From assembly GCA_963700515.1 (NCBI GenBank), contig CAVOXY010000004.1, positions 1 through 64,000 on the forward strand: DNA of 64,000 nucleotides, read 5' to 3'. Position 1 is the first letter of the stretch. Every line of letters starts with the position of its first letter. The position numbers were made by a program, and so were the translations under genes. This document shows, in pieces, positions 1 through 9,151 of this stretch. The notes beneath the pieces were generated by a model that saw only the letters and a list, made by a program, of their open reading frames with translations, did no database searches and had not been told where the DNA came from. This DNA comes from JAJRVM01 sp963700515. GTDB taxonomy: Bacteria; Planctomycetota; Planctomycetia; Pirellulales; Pirellulaceae.

Positions 1-33
1 GCAAGGGGCGGACCCGCCAGGTCCGCCCCTTGC
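1..33. terminator. Perfect 13-bp hairpin at window edge
   Basis: GCAAGGGGCGGAC pairs perfectly with GTCCGCCCCTTGC around a 7-nt loop and is followed by TTTA. The short T run makes it a weak intrinsic terminator for a gene left of the window. It could also be a REP-like palindrome. Confidence 0.5.
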
Positions 34-572
34 TTTAGCCGGTATGAACCACTGGAAATGTCTCGCGCCCCGCGGGGGGCAGCCAATCGTGGCCGCGGCA
101 TCTTGCCGCCGCCACTGCCGCTCCCATCCGCTACCACGAGTTTCCCCGCACAGTGCGCGCATGATGTTGACGAACTCAGGCCCCGCCTTGGTCGCCACAC
201 TTGGCGGCAGCACCACCTCGTAACTGACAGCACGACGGGAGTGTACGAACACCGGCACCGAACGTACTCCTCCCAGACCTCGATTTTGGAGACCGTTCTC
301 ACTATCGAAGAATCGCGAGGGAGCCTCCCCACGCATCCGAGAACTTCAACAATCTGGAAAGGGTGTGAGAGGCTTTGGACGAGGTAGATAAAGACAAAAA
401 TATCGGATGACAAAAAGATCTCCTGTGCCGACTTGTGTTTTTGTCACCCAATCTGCTTGCTGCTTGTCCTTCAAACGAATCGCGCTGGAACCTTGGGGGC
501 GGGGCGGTTGGTTTGCCTTGCTCGGCCTCCGCACGCGACAGTTCCAGATCCAGCGGCTCATCAGGCTCACCA

Positions 573-642
573 TCTCCGGTGTTCGGAAACGCTTCGACCG
601 AGGGGACCTGTTGGCGTGACCGTAGCGGACCAACGGGTTGCG
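573..642 (+). repeat. Dispersed repeat family B, copy 1
   Basis: This copy contains TCGACCGAGGGG, then GTTGGCGTGACC and GTAGCGGACCA. It matches 13447-13516 on the same strand and about 62770-62850 on the opposite strand over roughly 65-70 bp. No coding capacity is evident. Confidence 0.6.
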
Positions 643-891
643 CTAAGACAGAACCTGGGTGCTTCGATCGGATAGGACATGCTACCGATTGCCTTGTGAC
701 GAGACGAGCGAGCAGCGTTCGGGGGAGCACCGATTCAGGCTGCAGAGGGATTGGGGACAATGGCAGGCGACTGGCCGCCGCTGGCACGCGCCCACAACAG
801 GCTGAAAGAACTTCAGTATCACTTTAGCCGTGTGCCGTGCACGGTGGCCTTGTTTTCACCAGGTAAGGCGTGCCAGGGGGTAAAAAGACCG

Positions 892-924
892 GAATGGTGA
901 ATGGTGAATGGTGAATGGTGAATA
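892..924 (+). repeat. Heptamer array GGTGAAT x4
   Basis: Four perfect tandem copies of GGTGAAT (896-923) follow a partial copy and run into AATAATTAAC. An inverted counterpart lies at 1018-1049, so the pair could form a long imperfect hairpin. Confidence 0.85.
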
Positions 925-1017
925 ATTAACGAGGGGAAGGTGGATGAGAAAGCCAATCATCGGGGCGTTCCACTGCGGTGCAAGAACAGCAGAAGCGCGA
1001 ATCACGAACCGTCAAAT

Positions 1018-1049
1018 ATTCACCCTTCACCCTTCACCATTAATTATTG
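1018..1049 (-). repeat. Inverted heptamer array (ATTCACC/CTTCACC)
   Basis: ATTCACC followed by two CTTCACC units, then ATTAATTATTG. This is the reverse complement of the 892-924 array with a few changes. Confidence 0.8.
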
Positions 1050-1137
1050 ACTTGGAAGCCATGCGTCGTGCATCCGGGACCGTCAGCTCAGAAATCTTTC
1101 TCGGTTTCTTTGCTCTCCTTACTGCCAACGGCTAGAC

Positions 1138-1163
1138 AATTACGAATTTCGTAATTTTTTTTT
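1138..1163 (+). terminator. AT-rich palindrome with T9 run
   Basis: AATTACGA pairs with TCGTAATT around a 3-nt loop, and the second arm runs into nine Ts. The form suits an intrinsic terminator. With no gene directly upstream it may instead be an operator in the leader of the giant gene. Confidence 0.45.
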
Positions 1164-1171
1164 CAACCCAC

Positions 1172-1199
1172 TTGACTTTGTACTTGTGGGGGAGATGAT
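1172..1199 (+). promoter_or_regulatory. Weak sigma70-like promoter candidate
   Basis: TTGACT (5 of 6 to the -35 consensus), a 16-bp spacer, then GATGAT (4 of 6 to the -10). It would leave a leader of about 360 nt before the giant gene. Planctomycete promoters are poorly defined, so this is only a candidate. Confidence 0.25.
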
Positions 1200-1564
1200 T
1201 CCCTGCATCGGAGTTGGATTGCTCCGAGTCTGACACGTTCATCGCGACGCGAATGGATTGACGTGCGTTAGACGTAGGTTGTTATGGATATCCGCGTGTC
1301 AAGGTCGAAGGTGCGTGGACTGGCCTGCGGAGCGTTGCGCTGAACTTCTTAAGTCGGACTTCTCGGATTGCGCCGGCGGAGATACTCTGCGCGGGAAGGT
1401 AGCCGCCCAATGATAGTGGGTTGCTCCTTCCATTCTCCCCATTTCGCGTCTGTCGATCGCGACGCCAAGTTGGGTTCTTGGACCCGTTGCCTCTCGCCTA
1501 GGATCGGCGTCACTTACGCCTCACTATTCTCCCGCCCCCTCTCGAACCACGAGGTAGATGTTTT

Positions 1565-4201
1565 ATGAAAACAGCTCGTCGTCTTCGGCGTTTTCACCGC
1601 ACGTTGCGTCAGCACCGCGTCAGTCGGAATCTTCGTCTGGAACCGCTCGAGAGCCGACAATTGCTCGCCCTCCTAGTCGACACGTTCGCGGATCTCGTTG
1701 CCGACGACGGCCACACCAGCTTGCGCGAGGCGATTTCCCTGGCCGACGACAACGGCGTGCCAGATACGATTGTCCTCCCCCACGCCATCGACGGTGTCGA
1801 GGGTACGTACACTCTCACGCTCGGCGAACTGTCGATCGATGACGCCGATGCGTTGACGATCGAATCGGCGGGTGGGCTGGCGACGATCGACGCCCAGGGG
1901 GCCAGTCGCGTGTTCTCGATCTCGGCGGGGAGCAATGTGACGCTCGACGGCCTGGTGATCACGGGAGGGTATTCCGCCGGCAACGGCGGCGGCATTATCA
2001 GCCAAGGAACATTGACGATCTTGAATAGCGCGATCCAAGGGAATCGTTCAGATCAAAGCGGCGGCGGTTTGGAGAATGCGGCCGATGCGACGATCTCCAA
2101 CACGCTGTTCCAAAATAACTATGCCGGTGGTTTCGGCGGCGGGTTCCGGAACCTCGGAGTGGATGGTGGCGCAGGCGACATGGTGGTTACCGATTGTATT
2201 TTCCTCGGGAACACGGCGGTCTTCAACGGTGGCGGGCTCGACAATAACGGTGTGCTGGTGTTGTCAGGGGGCCAATTCGGGCCAGCGGCAGGCGCGATGG
2301 GTGGGAACTATGCAGGGGGCCAAGGAAGCGCCATTGGCAACGGCGGCATCCTGGCGTTGAGCGATACGGCAATCACTTCCAATACCTCCTACAACCAAGG
2401 TGGTGGGATCTTCAATGCCTTCAGTGACTCGTACCTGCCCAGCGAATTACACATGACAGGAGTCACTTTCAGGGGCAATAACTCGCTTTATGGCTGGGGT
2501 GGCGCGCTCTCTAACTTTGGCACCTCGACCACCAGTTATTCCTCGTTCTTCGACAATACGGCGGCAAATGGCGGAGGGGCGATCGACAACTACGTCGGCA
2601 CGTTGGTGATCGACCACAGCTATTTCGATAACAACACCGCCGGGACCTATGGCGGCGCGATCCACAACTACGACGCGGCCTCTCTCGAGGTTCGGGATAG
2701 CAGCATCACGAACAACACTTCTTCTGCCGATGGCGGTGGCATCGTCAGTTGGTACCGCCCCGTCTCCATCTCCGGCACCACCATTTCTGGCAACACGGCA
2801 ACTTTCGGCTCCGGCGGCGGACTCGCCAACTTCTCCGGCACCGTGGACATTTCCGGAAGCTCGATCGAAGGGAACACGGCTTATTACTCTGGTGGCGGCA
2901 TCTTAAACGACGGAACACTGGACGTCAGTGCCAGCGCGATCTCGACCAACACCGCCAGTTACTACGGAGGTGGCATCTACAACGCCGGCACACTCAGCGT
3001 CAATGCCAGCGCGATCTCGACCAACACCGCCAGTTACTACGGCGGTGGAGTGTACAACGGATACTACGCCGCGGCTAACCTCGCGGAGAGTCACCTCGAG
3101 AGCAATACCGCTGGTTATTCCGGCGGCGGACTTTACAGTGAGTATAGCTATAACCTGTCATTGGATGGGAGCACCGTCTCGGCCAATTCGGCTTCTTATG
3201 CCGGCGGGCTCTACGTCAATGGCTACTCGCCCACGATCACGGGCAACCTCATCACTGGCAACCAGAACGGTGGTTTGGTTCTCTACTCCGACTACGGGCT
3301 CGTCACAGGCAATTCGATTACGCAGAACGTCGGCGACGGTATCCAGCTTGAGTACGGCAACTACAACACGATCGGTACTCTCTACCCTGGGGAGGGCAAC
3401 ACGATTACTGGCAATGCCGGAGCAGGTGTCGTTGTCGGGGGTTATTACACCTCCATTCGCGGCAACGTGATCAACTCCAACGGGGGCCTGGCCATCGATC
3501 TCGGCGATGACGGCCGCACCCCCAACGATCCCGGCGATGGCGACTACGGCCCGAATGACCTCCAGAACTACCCTGTCATCACCAGTCTCACTACAGGCAC
3601 CACGACCGTCGTCACGGGCAGGCTCAGCAGCACGCCGAACTCGAGCTTCACCATCGACATCTATGCCCAGGACGGCGCCGCACCAGTCAACCCGGGTTCG
3701 AGCATCCGTTACCTCGGCTCGGTCGACGTTACGACCGACGCGTCGGGGAACGCCATCTTCGACGTCCTGCTGGATGCCGAGACATTTGCGGGCGAGCTTG
3801 TGAGCGTTACGGCTACGGACGTCAATGGCAACACCTCCGAATTTTCAGATTTCAACCTCGTCCAGGTTGCACCCTTCGCGGATTTGTTCACGTCCGAAGG
3901 AGGCGCCCAGGCCACGTTCCGAATTGTGCTCGCCGTTCAGCCCACAGCCGACGTGACGGTCGCGCTGACCAGTTCCAACACCGTGGAGGGCACAGTCTCT
4001 CCCGCTGAGTTCACCTTCACCCCCGAAAACTGGGCGGATCCGCAGGTCGCGACCATTACCGGCGTCGATGACACGGTCGCCGACGGCCCCATCAGCTACA
4101 CGATCATCACCGACCCGGCGTTGAGCGCGGATGTCAGGTTCGAGGGCTTCAACCCCGACGACGTCCAGGTCCTCAACTACGACAATGACTTGGCGCCCTA
4201 A
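1565..4201 (+). CDS. Giant protein part 1: LEPR-XLL motif, beta-helix
   Basis: The first 878 codons are intact. Residues 1-24 are Arg/His-rich, followed by LRLEPLESRQLLA, close to the LEPR-XLL motif typical of large exported planctomycete proteins. A TSLREAI motif near residue 52 marks the choice-of-anchor beta-helix family. Many GG-rich coils with N-T-A and GGGI/GGGL motifs follow to about residue 640, including two coils in a 75-bp (25-residue) direct repeat at about 2931-3080. The C-terminal 130 residues resemble a Calx-beta-like segment ending in NYDND. The frame stops at TAA 4199-4201, but coding similarity resumes at once in another frame (LTAIQPRGSLIYG), so the stop looks like the result of a lost C after CCC. 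Confidence 0.85.
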   Translation: MKTARRLRRFHRTLRQHRVSRNLRLEPLESRQLLALLVDTFADLVADDGHTSLREAISLADDNGVPDTIVLPHAIDGVEGTYTLTLGELSIDDADALTIESAGGLATIDAQGASRVFSISAGSNVTLDGLVITGGYSAGNGGGIISQGTLTILNSAIQGNRSDQSGGGLENAADATISNTLFQNNYAGGFGGGFRNLGVDGGAGDMVVTDCIFLGNTAVFNGGGLDNNGVLVLSGGQFGPAAGAMGGNYAGGQGSAIGNGGILALSDTAITSNTSYNQGGGIFNAFSDSYLPSELHMTGVTFRGNNSLYGWGGALSNFGTSTTSYSSFFDNTAANGGGAIDNYVGTLVIDHSYFDNNTAGTYGGAIHNYDAASLEVRDSSITNNTSSADGGGIVSWYRPVSISGTTISGNTATFGSGGGLANFSGTVDISGSSIEGNTAYYSGGGILNDGTLDVSASAISTNTASYYGGGIYNAGTLSVNASAISTNTASYYGGGVYNGYYAAANLAESHLESNTAGYSGGGLYSEYSYNLSLDGSTVSANSASYAGGLYVNGYSPTITGNLITGNQNGGLVLYSDYGLVTGNSITQNVGDGIQLEYGNYNTIGTLYPGEGNTITGNAGAGVVVGGYYTSIRGNVINSNGGLAIDLGDDGRTPNDPGDGDYGPNDLQNYPVITSLTTGTTTVVTGRLSSTPNSSFTIDIYAQDGAAPVNPGSSIRYLGSVDVTTDASGNAIFDVLLDAETFAGELVSVTATDVNGNTSEFSDFNLVQVAPFADLFTSEGGAQATFRIVLAVQPTADVTVALTSSNTVEGTVSPAEFTFTPENWADPQVATITGVDDTVADGPISYTIITDPALSADVRFEGFNPDDVQVLNYDNDLAP

Positions 4202-4702
4202 CGGCGATTCAGCCGCGGGGCAGCCTGATCTATGGCTCGGTGCTCGAGAGCCTCATCGATACTCCCGCACGCACCGACAGCTTCACGATAGACGTGGATG
4301 CCGGGCAGACGATCACCGTGCTGGTGACGCCGGCCGCGGGCCTGCAGCCCACCATTGAACTGATTGACCCTTCCAGCACACCAGTTGGCAGCGCCGCGGC
4401 CGCTGCCTCCGGCGTGGAGGCCCTCCTGCAAACGGTTCCCGCGACCAATGCCGGCACTTATACCATCACCGTCGGCGGGGCAGGAACAACGGGTATTTAC
4501 ACCGTCCAAGCCATTCTCAATGCAGGCGCTCGAGGACGAGTCACATGGTGGGCCAACCAACAACACGCTGTCGACGGCGCAAGACATTAGTAGCAGCTTT
4601 ATTTCCCTCTCCGCCGGCAGCGCCGAACGTGGAGCAGCAATCGGTCAAGTCGGTCTGGCGATGGTCGGCAGCGACAGCGTCGATTTCTACTCGTTCACCT
4701 GA
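4201..4702 (+). CDS. Giant protein part 2: broken PPC module
   Basis: This segment encodes a bacterial pre-peptidase C-terminal (PPC) beta-sandwich in two frames. The first frame gives TDSFTIDVDAGQTITVLV through TYTITVGGAGTTGIYTVQ. The second resumes with LEDESHGGPTNNTL and ends with SDSVDFYSFT at a TGA (4700-4702). It is nearly identical at DNA level to 6760-7100. Comparison with that copy shows one extra base near 4525 and one missing base near 4701, so neither half is a stand-alone gene. Confidence 0.6.
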
Positions 4703-4755
4703 CCGCCGGCCAATCGGCGACCGTCGTCCTGGCTGGCGAGGGTTCCACCCTGGAA

Positions 4756-7569
4756 TTGCTCGATAGTGGTGGCACGCCGTTGGCTTTGGGTGTTGCAGCT
4801 GGGAATGCCAGCCAAGTGATCAACGATTTCACGGCCACTTCCACCGATACGTATTACGCGCGGGTGACGCGTTCTTCCTTGGGCGATTACAGCCTGATCG
4901 TGACCCGCGACGCGGCCTTTGATACGGAGGATAACAACAATCCCGCGACCGCGCAGAGCCTGGATGCTACCGGAGCCGTGCTCGGCTACGTTACTTCCCT
5001 GGGCCAATTGCTCGGTGCCGACGACGGCGACGGACACTTACTGCTAGTCGATCCGGCCACGGGTGCTGCGACCATCGTGGCTTCCGACGTGGGCGGCGGG
5101 TACGGTTTCAATGATCTGGCCCTGAACCCCGCTACGGGCGTATTGTACGGATCCCAGTCGCTCGCCAATCACGGACTTTACACCATCGATCCGGCCAGCT
5201 TTGCCGAGACCTACATCGGCGACCTGGGCGGGAATGTCCGCGCCCTGGCGTGGTCGCCCGATGGAACCACGCTGTACGGTTTCCGTGACTCCATTTTCGG
5301 CACGATCAATCCAACCGACGCCACATTCACGGCAATCGGCGACCCAGGTCTTTTCTATGTGGGTGGCATTGCTTTTCAGCCCGGCACCGGCACGTTGTTC
5401 GCCGTGCAAAACATCTATCTTGGCCTCTACACAATCGACTTGGCGACCGGAGTCGCCACGTTCGTTGGCGATCCTGGCGATCGGTACAACTCACTGGAGT
5501 TCCTCGCGGATGGCACTCTGCTGGCTGGTGTCGCTCGTCCCAGTGTCTTTTTCGGTGGCGGAAGTCTGGTGAAGTTGGATCCAGTCACTGCGGCACCAAC
5601 ACTGATTGGCACAACCGTTCCTTTGGGTTACCAAAACCTGACGGGACTCGAAGAGTCACCAGCGACGGCTGATTTCTATCGAGTCAACGCGCAGGTAGGC
5701 GACGTGTTACAGTTGGCGACCACCACGCCAGCCGATGGCCCCGGCCAGTTCGCTAACACGCTCGATCCAATGATCCGCGTTTACGCCGCCGCGGGAACCC
5801 TCGTGGCCTCCGATGACAACTCTGCCCTCGACGGCCGCAACGCGCAGTTGAGCTACCTGGTCCCTGCCGGCGGCGCTGGGAGCTACTACATCCAAGTGAT
5901 CCCCTCGGAAGCGACCGCCGCCCTGACCAGCGGCGAGTACGTCCTCTCGGTTCACGGTGCCACCGGCGCCCTGCCGTCGTTCCAGGTCACCGCAGTGAAC
6001 CCGCCCGAAGGCTTCCGGACGCGATTTGCCCCGAACCAGGTGACGGTGGACTTCAACGACAGTATCCTGCTGACCTCGCTGCACGCAGGGGATCTGACAG
6101 TCGATGGCGTGCCGGCCACGGGCGTCACAGTCGTCGACGGCAACACCGTGATCTTCTCAATCGACGAACCGGACGAGGGTACGCACGAAGTGCGCATCGC
6201 CGCCGGCGCGCTGGTGGACCTGCAGGGCACGCCACTGGACGAGTTCACCAGCCATTACGCCATCGACTTGACCCCGCCGACGATCGTAGCCTCGTCGATC
6301 CAGGAAGGCGACGTGCTGCCGGTCGGCAGCCTATCGTATCAGGTGACGTTCAGCGAGCCCATGAACACGGCCAACCTGGACGCCTCGGACTTTCTACTGC
6401 ACGGCAATTTCCGAGGCGCGGACTATGGCCCCAGCTCCTACAGCTATGACGCGACCGGGACGATCCTGACGGTCGGCTACTCCGGACTCCCCGACGATAG
6501 CTACACACTGGCGCTCTACAGCGGCGATGGGGGATTTGAGGATGCCGTGGGCTGGGACCTGGACGGCGAGCCGCTCGCGTGGCCAATCCCACCCAACGCG
6601 TCGGGTGACGGCATCGAAGGGGGCAACTTTCTGGTCGATTTCTACTTGGACGTGGACGCGACGGGGCCTGCGGCCTATCCGACGCCGCTGTCGCCCAAGA
6701 CGCCATTGGGCAGCCTGATCTACGACCCGTCCGTGACGGGCGTGATTAACCCGTTAGGTGACACGGACAGCTTCACGATAGACGTGGATGCCGGTCAGAC
6801 GATCACCGTGCTGGTGACGCCGGGCGCGGGCCTGCAGCCCACCATTGACCTAGTTGACCCTTCCAACGCGCCAGTCGGCAGCGTCACGGCCGCGGCCTCC
6901 GGCGTGGAGGCCCTCCTGCAAACGGTTCCCGCGACCAATGCCGGCACGTATACCATCACGGTCGGCGGGGCGGGAACAACAGGTATTTACACCGTCCAGG
7001 TCGTTCTCAATGCAGCTCTCGAGGACGAATCCCACGGCGGACCAGCCAACGACACGCTCCTGGACGCCCAGGACCTCGACGGCAGTTTCATCAACTTGAC
7101 GACCGGTACCGCGCAGCGCGGCGCCGTCGTCGGCAGCGTGAGCGCCCCACTCCTTCTCTTTGCGTCGAATCAATATGGGCAATATCTGAGCGTCGATCGC
7201 GCCACCGGGGCGGCCACCGTTATTGCCAGCGGAATTAATGGAGGAAGTGGCTACACCGACCTCGCGCGGAACCCGGTCACGGGGGTGCTTTATGGTTCAG
7301 GTGCACGAGGTGACAATGGGTTCTACGTCGTCGACCCCGTGACGGGTGCCGGGACGCTGATTGGGTATTCGGGTGACCAAGTTCATTCGCTCGCGTGGTC
7401 GCCAGATGGTACTACGCTGTATGCGGTGCGCAATTACAATCAATTCGGTACGATCGATGCTGGAACGGGTGCATTCACATTCCTGTCTGAAGCGCCTGCC
7501 GTGTTCACGGCATGGCGTTTCAACCTGCGACGGGAGTGCTCTACGCGGTCCCCCAGACCGGTGAATTAG
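4756..7569 (+). CDS. Giant protein part 3: propeller, PPC, Ig-like
   Basis: The open frame begins within a PPC module; similarity extends upstream to about 4703 (TAGQSATVVLAG), so ATG 4756 is not a true start. It covers the end of that PPC, a beta-propeller-like region with repeated DPATGAAT, NPATGVLYG and AWSPDGTTLYG motifs, a PPC (TPADGPGQFANTLDP), two Ig-like domains, a second PPC (DTDSFTIDVDAGQTI) and the start of a second propeller. Near 7518 a G appears to be lost (ACGGCATGG where ACGGGCATGG is expected), and the frame then runs out of register to the stop at 7569. Confidence 0.75.
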   Translation: MLDSGGTPLALGVAAGNASQVINDFTATSTDTYYARVTRSSLGDYSLIVTRDAAFDTEDNNNPATAQSLDATGAVLGYVTSLGQLLGADDGDGHLLLVDPATGAATIVASDVGGGYGFNDLALNPATGVLYGSQSLANHGLYTIDPASFAETYIGDLGGNVRALAWSPDGTTLYGFRDSIFGTINPTDATFTAIGDPGLFYVGGIAFQPGTGTLFAVQNIYLGLYTIDLATGVATFVGDPGDRYNSLEFLADGTLLAGVARPSVFFGGGSLVKLDPVTAAPTLIGTTVPLGYQNLTGLEESPATADFYRVNAQVGDVLQLATTTPADGPGQFANTLDPMIRVYAAAGTLVASDDNSALDGRNAQLSYLVPAGGAGSYYIQVIPSEATAALTSGEYVLSVHGATGALPSFQVTAVNPPEGFRTRFAPNQVTVDFNDSILLTSLHAGDLTVDGVPATGVTVVDGNTVIFSIDEPDEGTHEVRIAAGALVDLQGTPLDEFTSHYAIDLTPPTIVASSIQEGDVLPVGSLSYQVTFSEPMNTANLDASDFLLHGNFRGADYGPSSYSYDATGTILTVGYSGLPDDSYTLALYSGDGGFEDAVGWDLDGEPLAWPIPPNASGDGIEGGNFLVDFYLDVDATGPAAYPTPLSPKTPLGSLIYDPSVTGVINPLGDTDSFTIDVDAGQTITVLVTPGAGLQPTIDLVDPSNAPVGSVTAAASGVEALLQTVPATNAGTYTITVGGAGTTGIYTVQVVLNAALEDESHGGPANDTLLDAQDLDGSFINLTTGTAQRGAVVGSVSAPLLLFASNQYGQYLSVDRATGAATVIASGINGGSGYTDLARNPVTGVLYGSGARGDNGFYVVDPVTGAGTLIGYSGDQVHSLAWSPDGTTLYAVRNYNQFGTIDAGTGAFTFLSEAPAVFTAWRFNLRRECSTRSPRPVN

Positions 7570-8624
7570 ATACCGTCGACACCGTTACTGGCGCATTCAC
7601 TTTCGTAGGCGACACCGACGGCGTGCAGCTACTTTCCCTCGAATTCCTGCCGGACGGCAGTTTACTCGCCTCCGGGAACGGTCTTCTTTACTCGATCGAT
7701 CCAGCCACGGGAGCGGCCACGTTTATCGGTTCGACTAATGCGGGTACGCTGATCGGTCTGGAAGGCATCCCTTCGGCGGACAATATCGATCTCTATTCCT
7801 TCACGATGGCATCGGGTCAGTCGACCACGCTGGCCCTCAAAGGATCTGGCGCCATCGTGGAACTGCTCGACAGTTTGGGCAGCCCGCTTGCTATCGGGGT
7901 CAGTGCTGCGAATCTGGATCAGGTCATCAACAATTTCACGGCCGCGGCGGGAACCTATTTTGCCCGTGTGACCAGTACCGGAATCTCCGACTACAGTCTG
8001 ATCGCGACCCGCGACGCCAGTATTGGCACACAGCTGAACGATTCCATCGCCACGGCCCAGGATCTCGAAGGCACCAGCCACGTGTTAGGAGCGCTGTCGG
8101 TTAGCCCTGTGCTCACGGGCCTGAATCTCTGGCTCGGCGCCGATACGGGCGTGACGACAGACGCTACGGGCAACGTTTCCGCATGGTTGGATCAGTCAGG
8201 ATCCGGGCATAATGCGATGCAAGCGGATTCGAACAGCATGCCTAACTTGATCAGTAACTCAATTAACGGTCAGCCGGCGCTGAGCTTCAACGGCTCCAGC
8301 GATTGGCTCGCCTTCGAAAGCCAACTTCTGACGTCGCAGCAATTCACCATCATTGCTGTGGTCGCCGATCGGCGAGCGGACTTCGACACGCAATTTCGGG
8401 AGGTGCTTTCCAACTGGGATTTCTCGAACGAGCAAGCTCGGTGTTCTCGGGACCACGAACTCAGAACCCAGTGCGTGCGCTATTCACCGACGACATCGGG
8501 GGTGCCACCGATCCAGATCACCCGCAGCAAGGCTTTGGAAACATTTCAAATCCGGCGAATCCGTTCAGTTTCAGCGCAGTCAGTGGGGCAACCGACGCGA
8601 CCGTCTATCAGAACTCGAACCTGA
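7512..8624 (+). CDS. Giant protein part 4: propeller end, PPC, LamG
   Basis: It resumes part 3 with MAFQPATGVLYAVPQTGELD, completes the second propeller, gives another PPC (NIDLYSFTMASGQSTTLAL), then opens a concanavalin/LamG-like domain (NLWLGADTGV, LDQSGSGHNAMQAD, LSFNGSSDWL). From about 8432 the frame is out of register. The true continuation, VFSGPRTQNPVRALFTDD, lies one frame away and runs to about 8640. The ATG at 7512 is internal, so this is not an independent gene. Confidence 0.7.
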   Translation: MAFQPATGVLYAVPQTGELDTVDTVTGAFTFVGDTDGVQLLSLEFLPDGSLLASGNGLLYSIDPATGAATFIGSTNAGTLIGLEGIPSADNIDLYSFTMASGQSTTLALKGSGAIVELLDSLGSPLAIGVSAANLDQVINNFTAAAGTYFARVTSTGISDYSLIATRDASIGTQLNDSIATAQDLEGTSHVLGALSVSPVLTGLNLWLGADTGVTTDATGNVSAWLDQSGSGHNAMQADSNSMPNLISNSINGQPALSFNGSSDWLAFESQLLTSQQFTIIAVVADRRADFDTQFREVLSNWDFSNEQARCSRDHELRTQCVRYSPTTSGVPPIQITRSKALETFQIRRIRSVSAQSVGQPTRPSIRTRT

Positions 8625-9151
8625 TTGCCGATAAGCTTTCGCCTCGTCGCTGCGCAACCTGCTGACCTCCTACGTGCTGGGGAAGCAGGCGCCTTTTCTG
8701 AGTTCTGGCAGGGAGACATTGCTGAAGTTCTCGTTTATAACCGCGAACTGAGCAGCATTGAACTGCAACAGGCCTGGAGCTCGCTGCAAGGGAAGTATGG
8801 CATTCAGGAGGGGCTGGCCAAGCCCTCCAACTACTACAAGTTCGCCGCCAACGTTGGCGATTCACTGACGATTGGCAACACTCAACTCCGGCGGATGGCC
8901 CAGGTGAGTTCGTAATACGCTCGATCCCCTGGTCCGCCTTTACGACGCGGCGGGCAATCCGCTGGCTTTCGACGACAATTCCGCCCTCGACGGCCGTAAT
9001 GCTCGGTTAAGCTACCTGGTCCCGGTCGACGGCGCCGGGCATTTATTACCTCGAGGCTTCCCTCGAAGCGACCGCCGCCCCGACCAGCGGCGAGTACGTC
9101 CTCTCGGTTCAAGGGGCGACCGGCGCCCTGCCGTCGTTCCAGGTCACCGCT
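8625..9151 (+). pseudogene. Giant protein part 5: heavily frameshifted LamG/PPC
   Basis: At least five frame changes fall in about 530 bp. Readable pieces are SSLRNLLTSYVLGKQAP (near 8642), the LamG C-terminus EFWQGDIAEVLVYNRELSS and LQQAWSSLQGKYG (to about 8820), YYKFAANVGDSLTI, TPADGPGEF, DPLVRLYDAAGNPLAF and EASLEATAAPTSGEYVLSVQ. Each aligns to the intact PPC at 5690-5990, which shows where bases are missing or extra. This is the densest cluster of frameshifts in the window. Confidence 0.55.

Larger units (their letters stand above)
34..1564. other. Gene-poor region upstream of the giant gene
   Basis: No reading frame here has a recognisable domain or convincing start. The stretch holds a copy of a dispersed repeat (about 573-642), two short tandem-repeat arrays in opposite orientation (892-924 and 1018-1049), an AT-rich palindrome with a T9 run (1138-1163) and a weak promoter-like sequence. 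It is probably the leader and regulatory region of the gene that starts at 1565. Confidence 0.6.

Noticed and set aside
302..787. 161-codon minus-strand frame in the first kilobase
   Set aside because: No domain, overlaps a dispersed repeat and competes with several other open frames.
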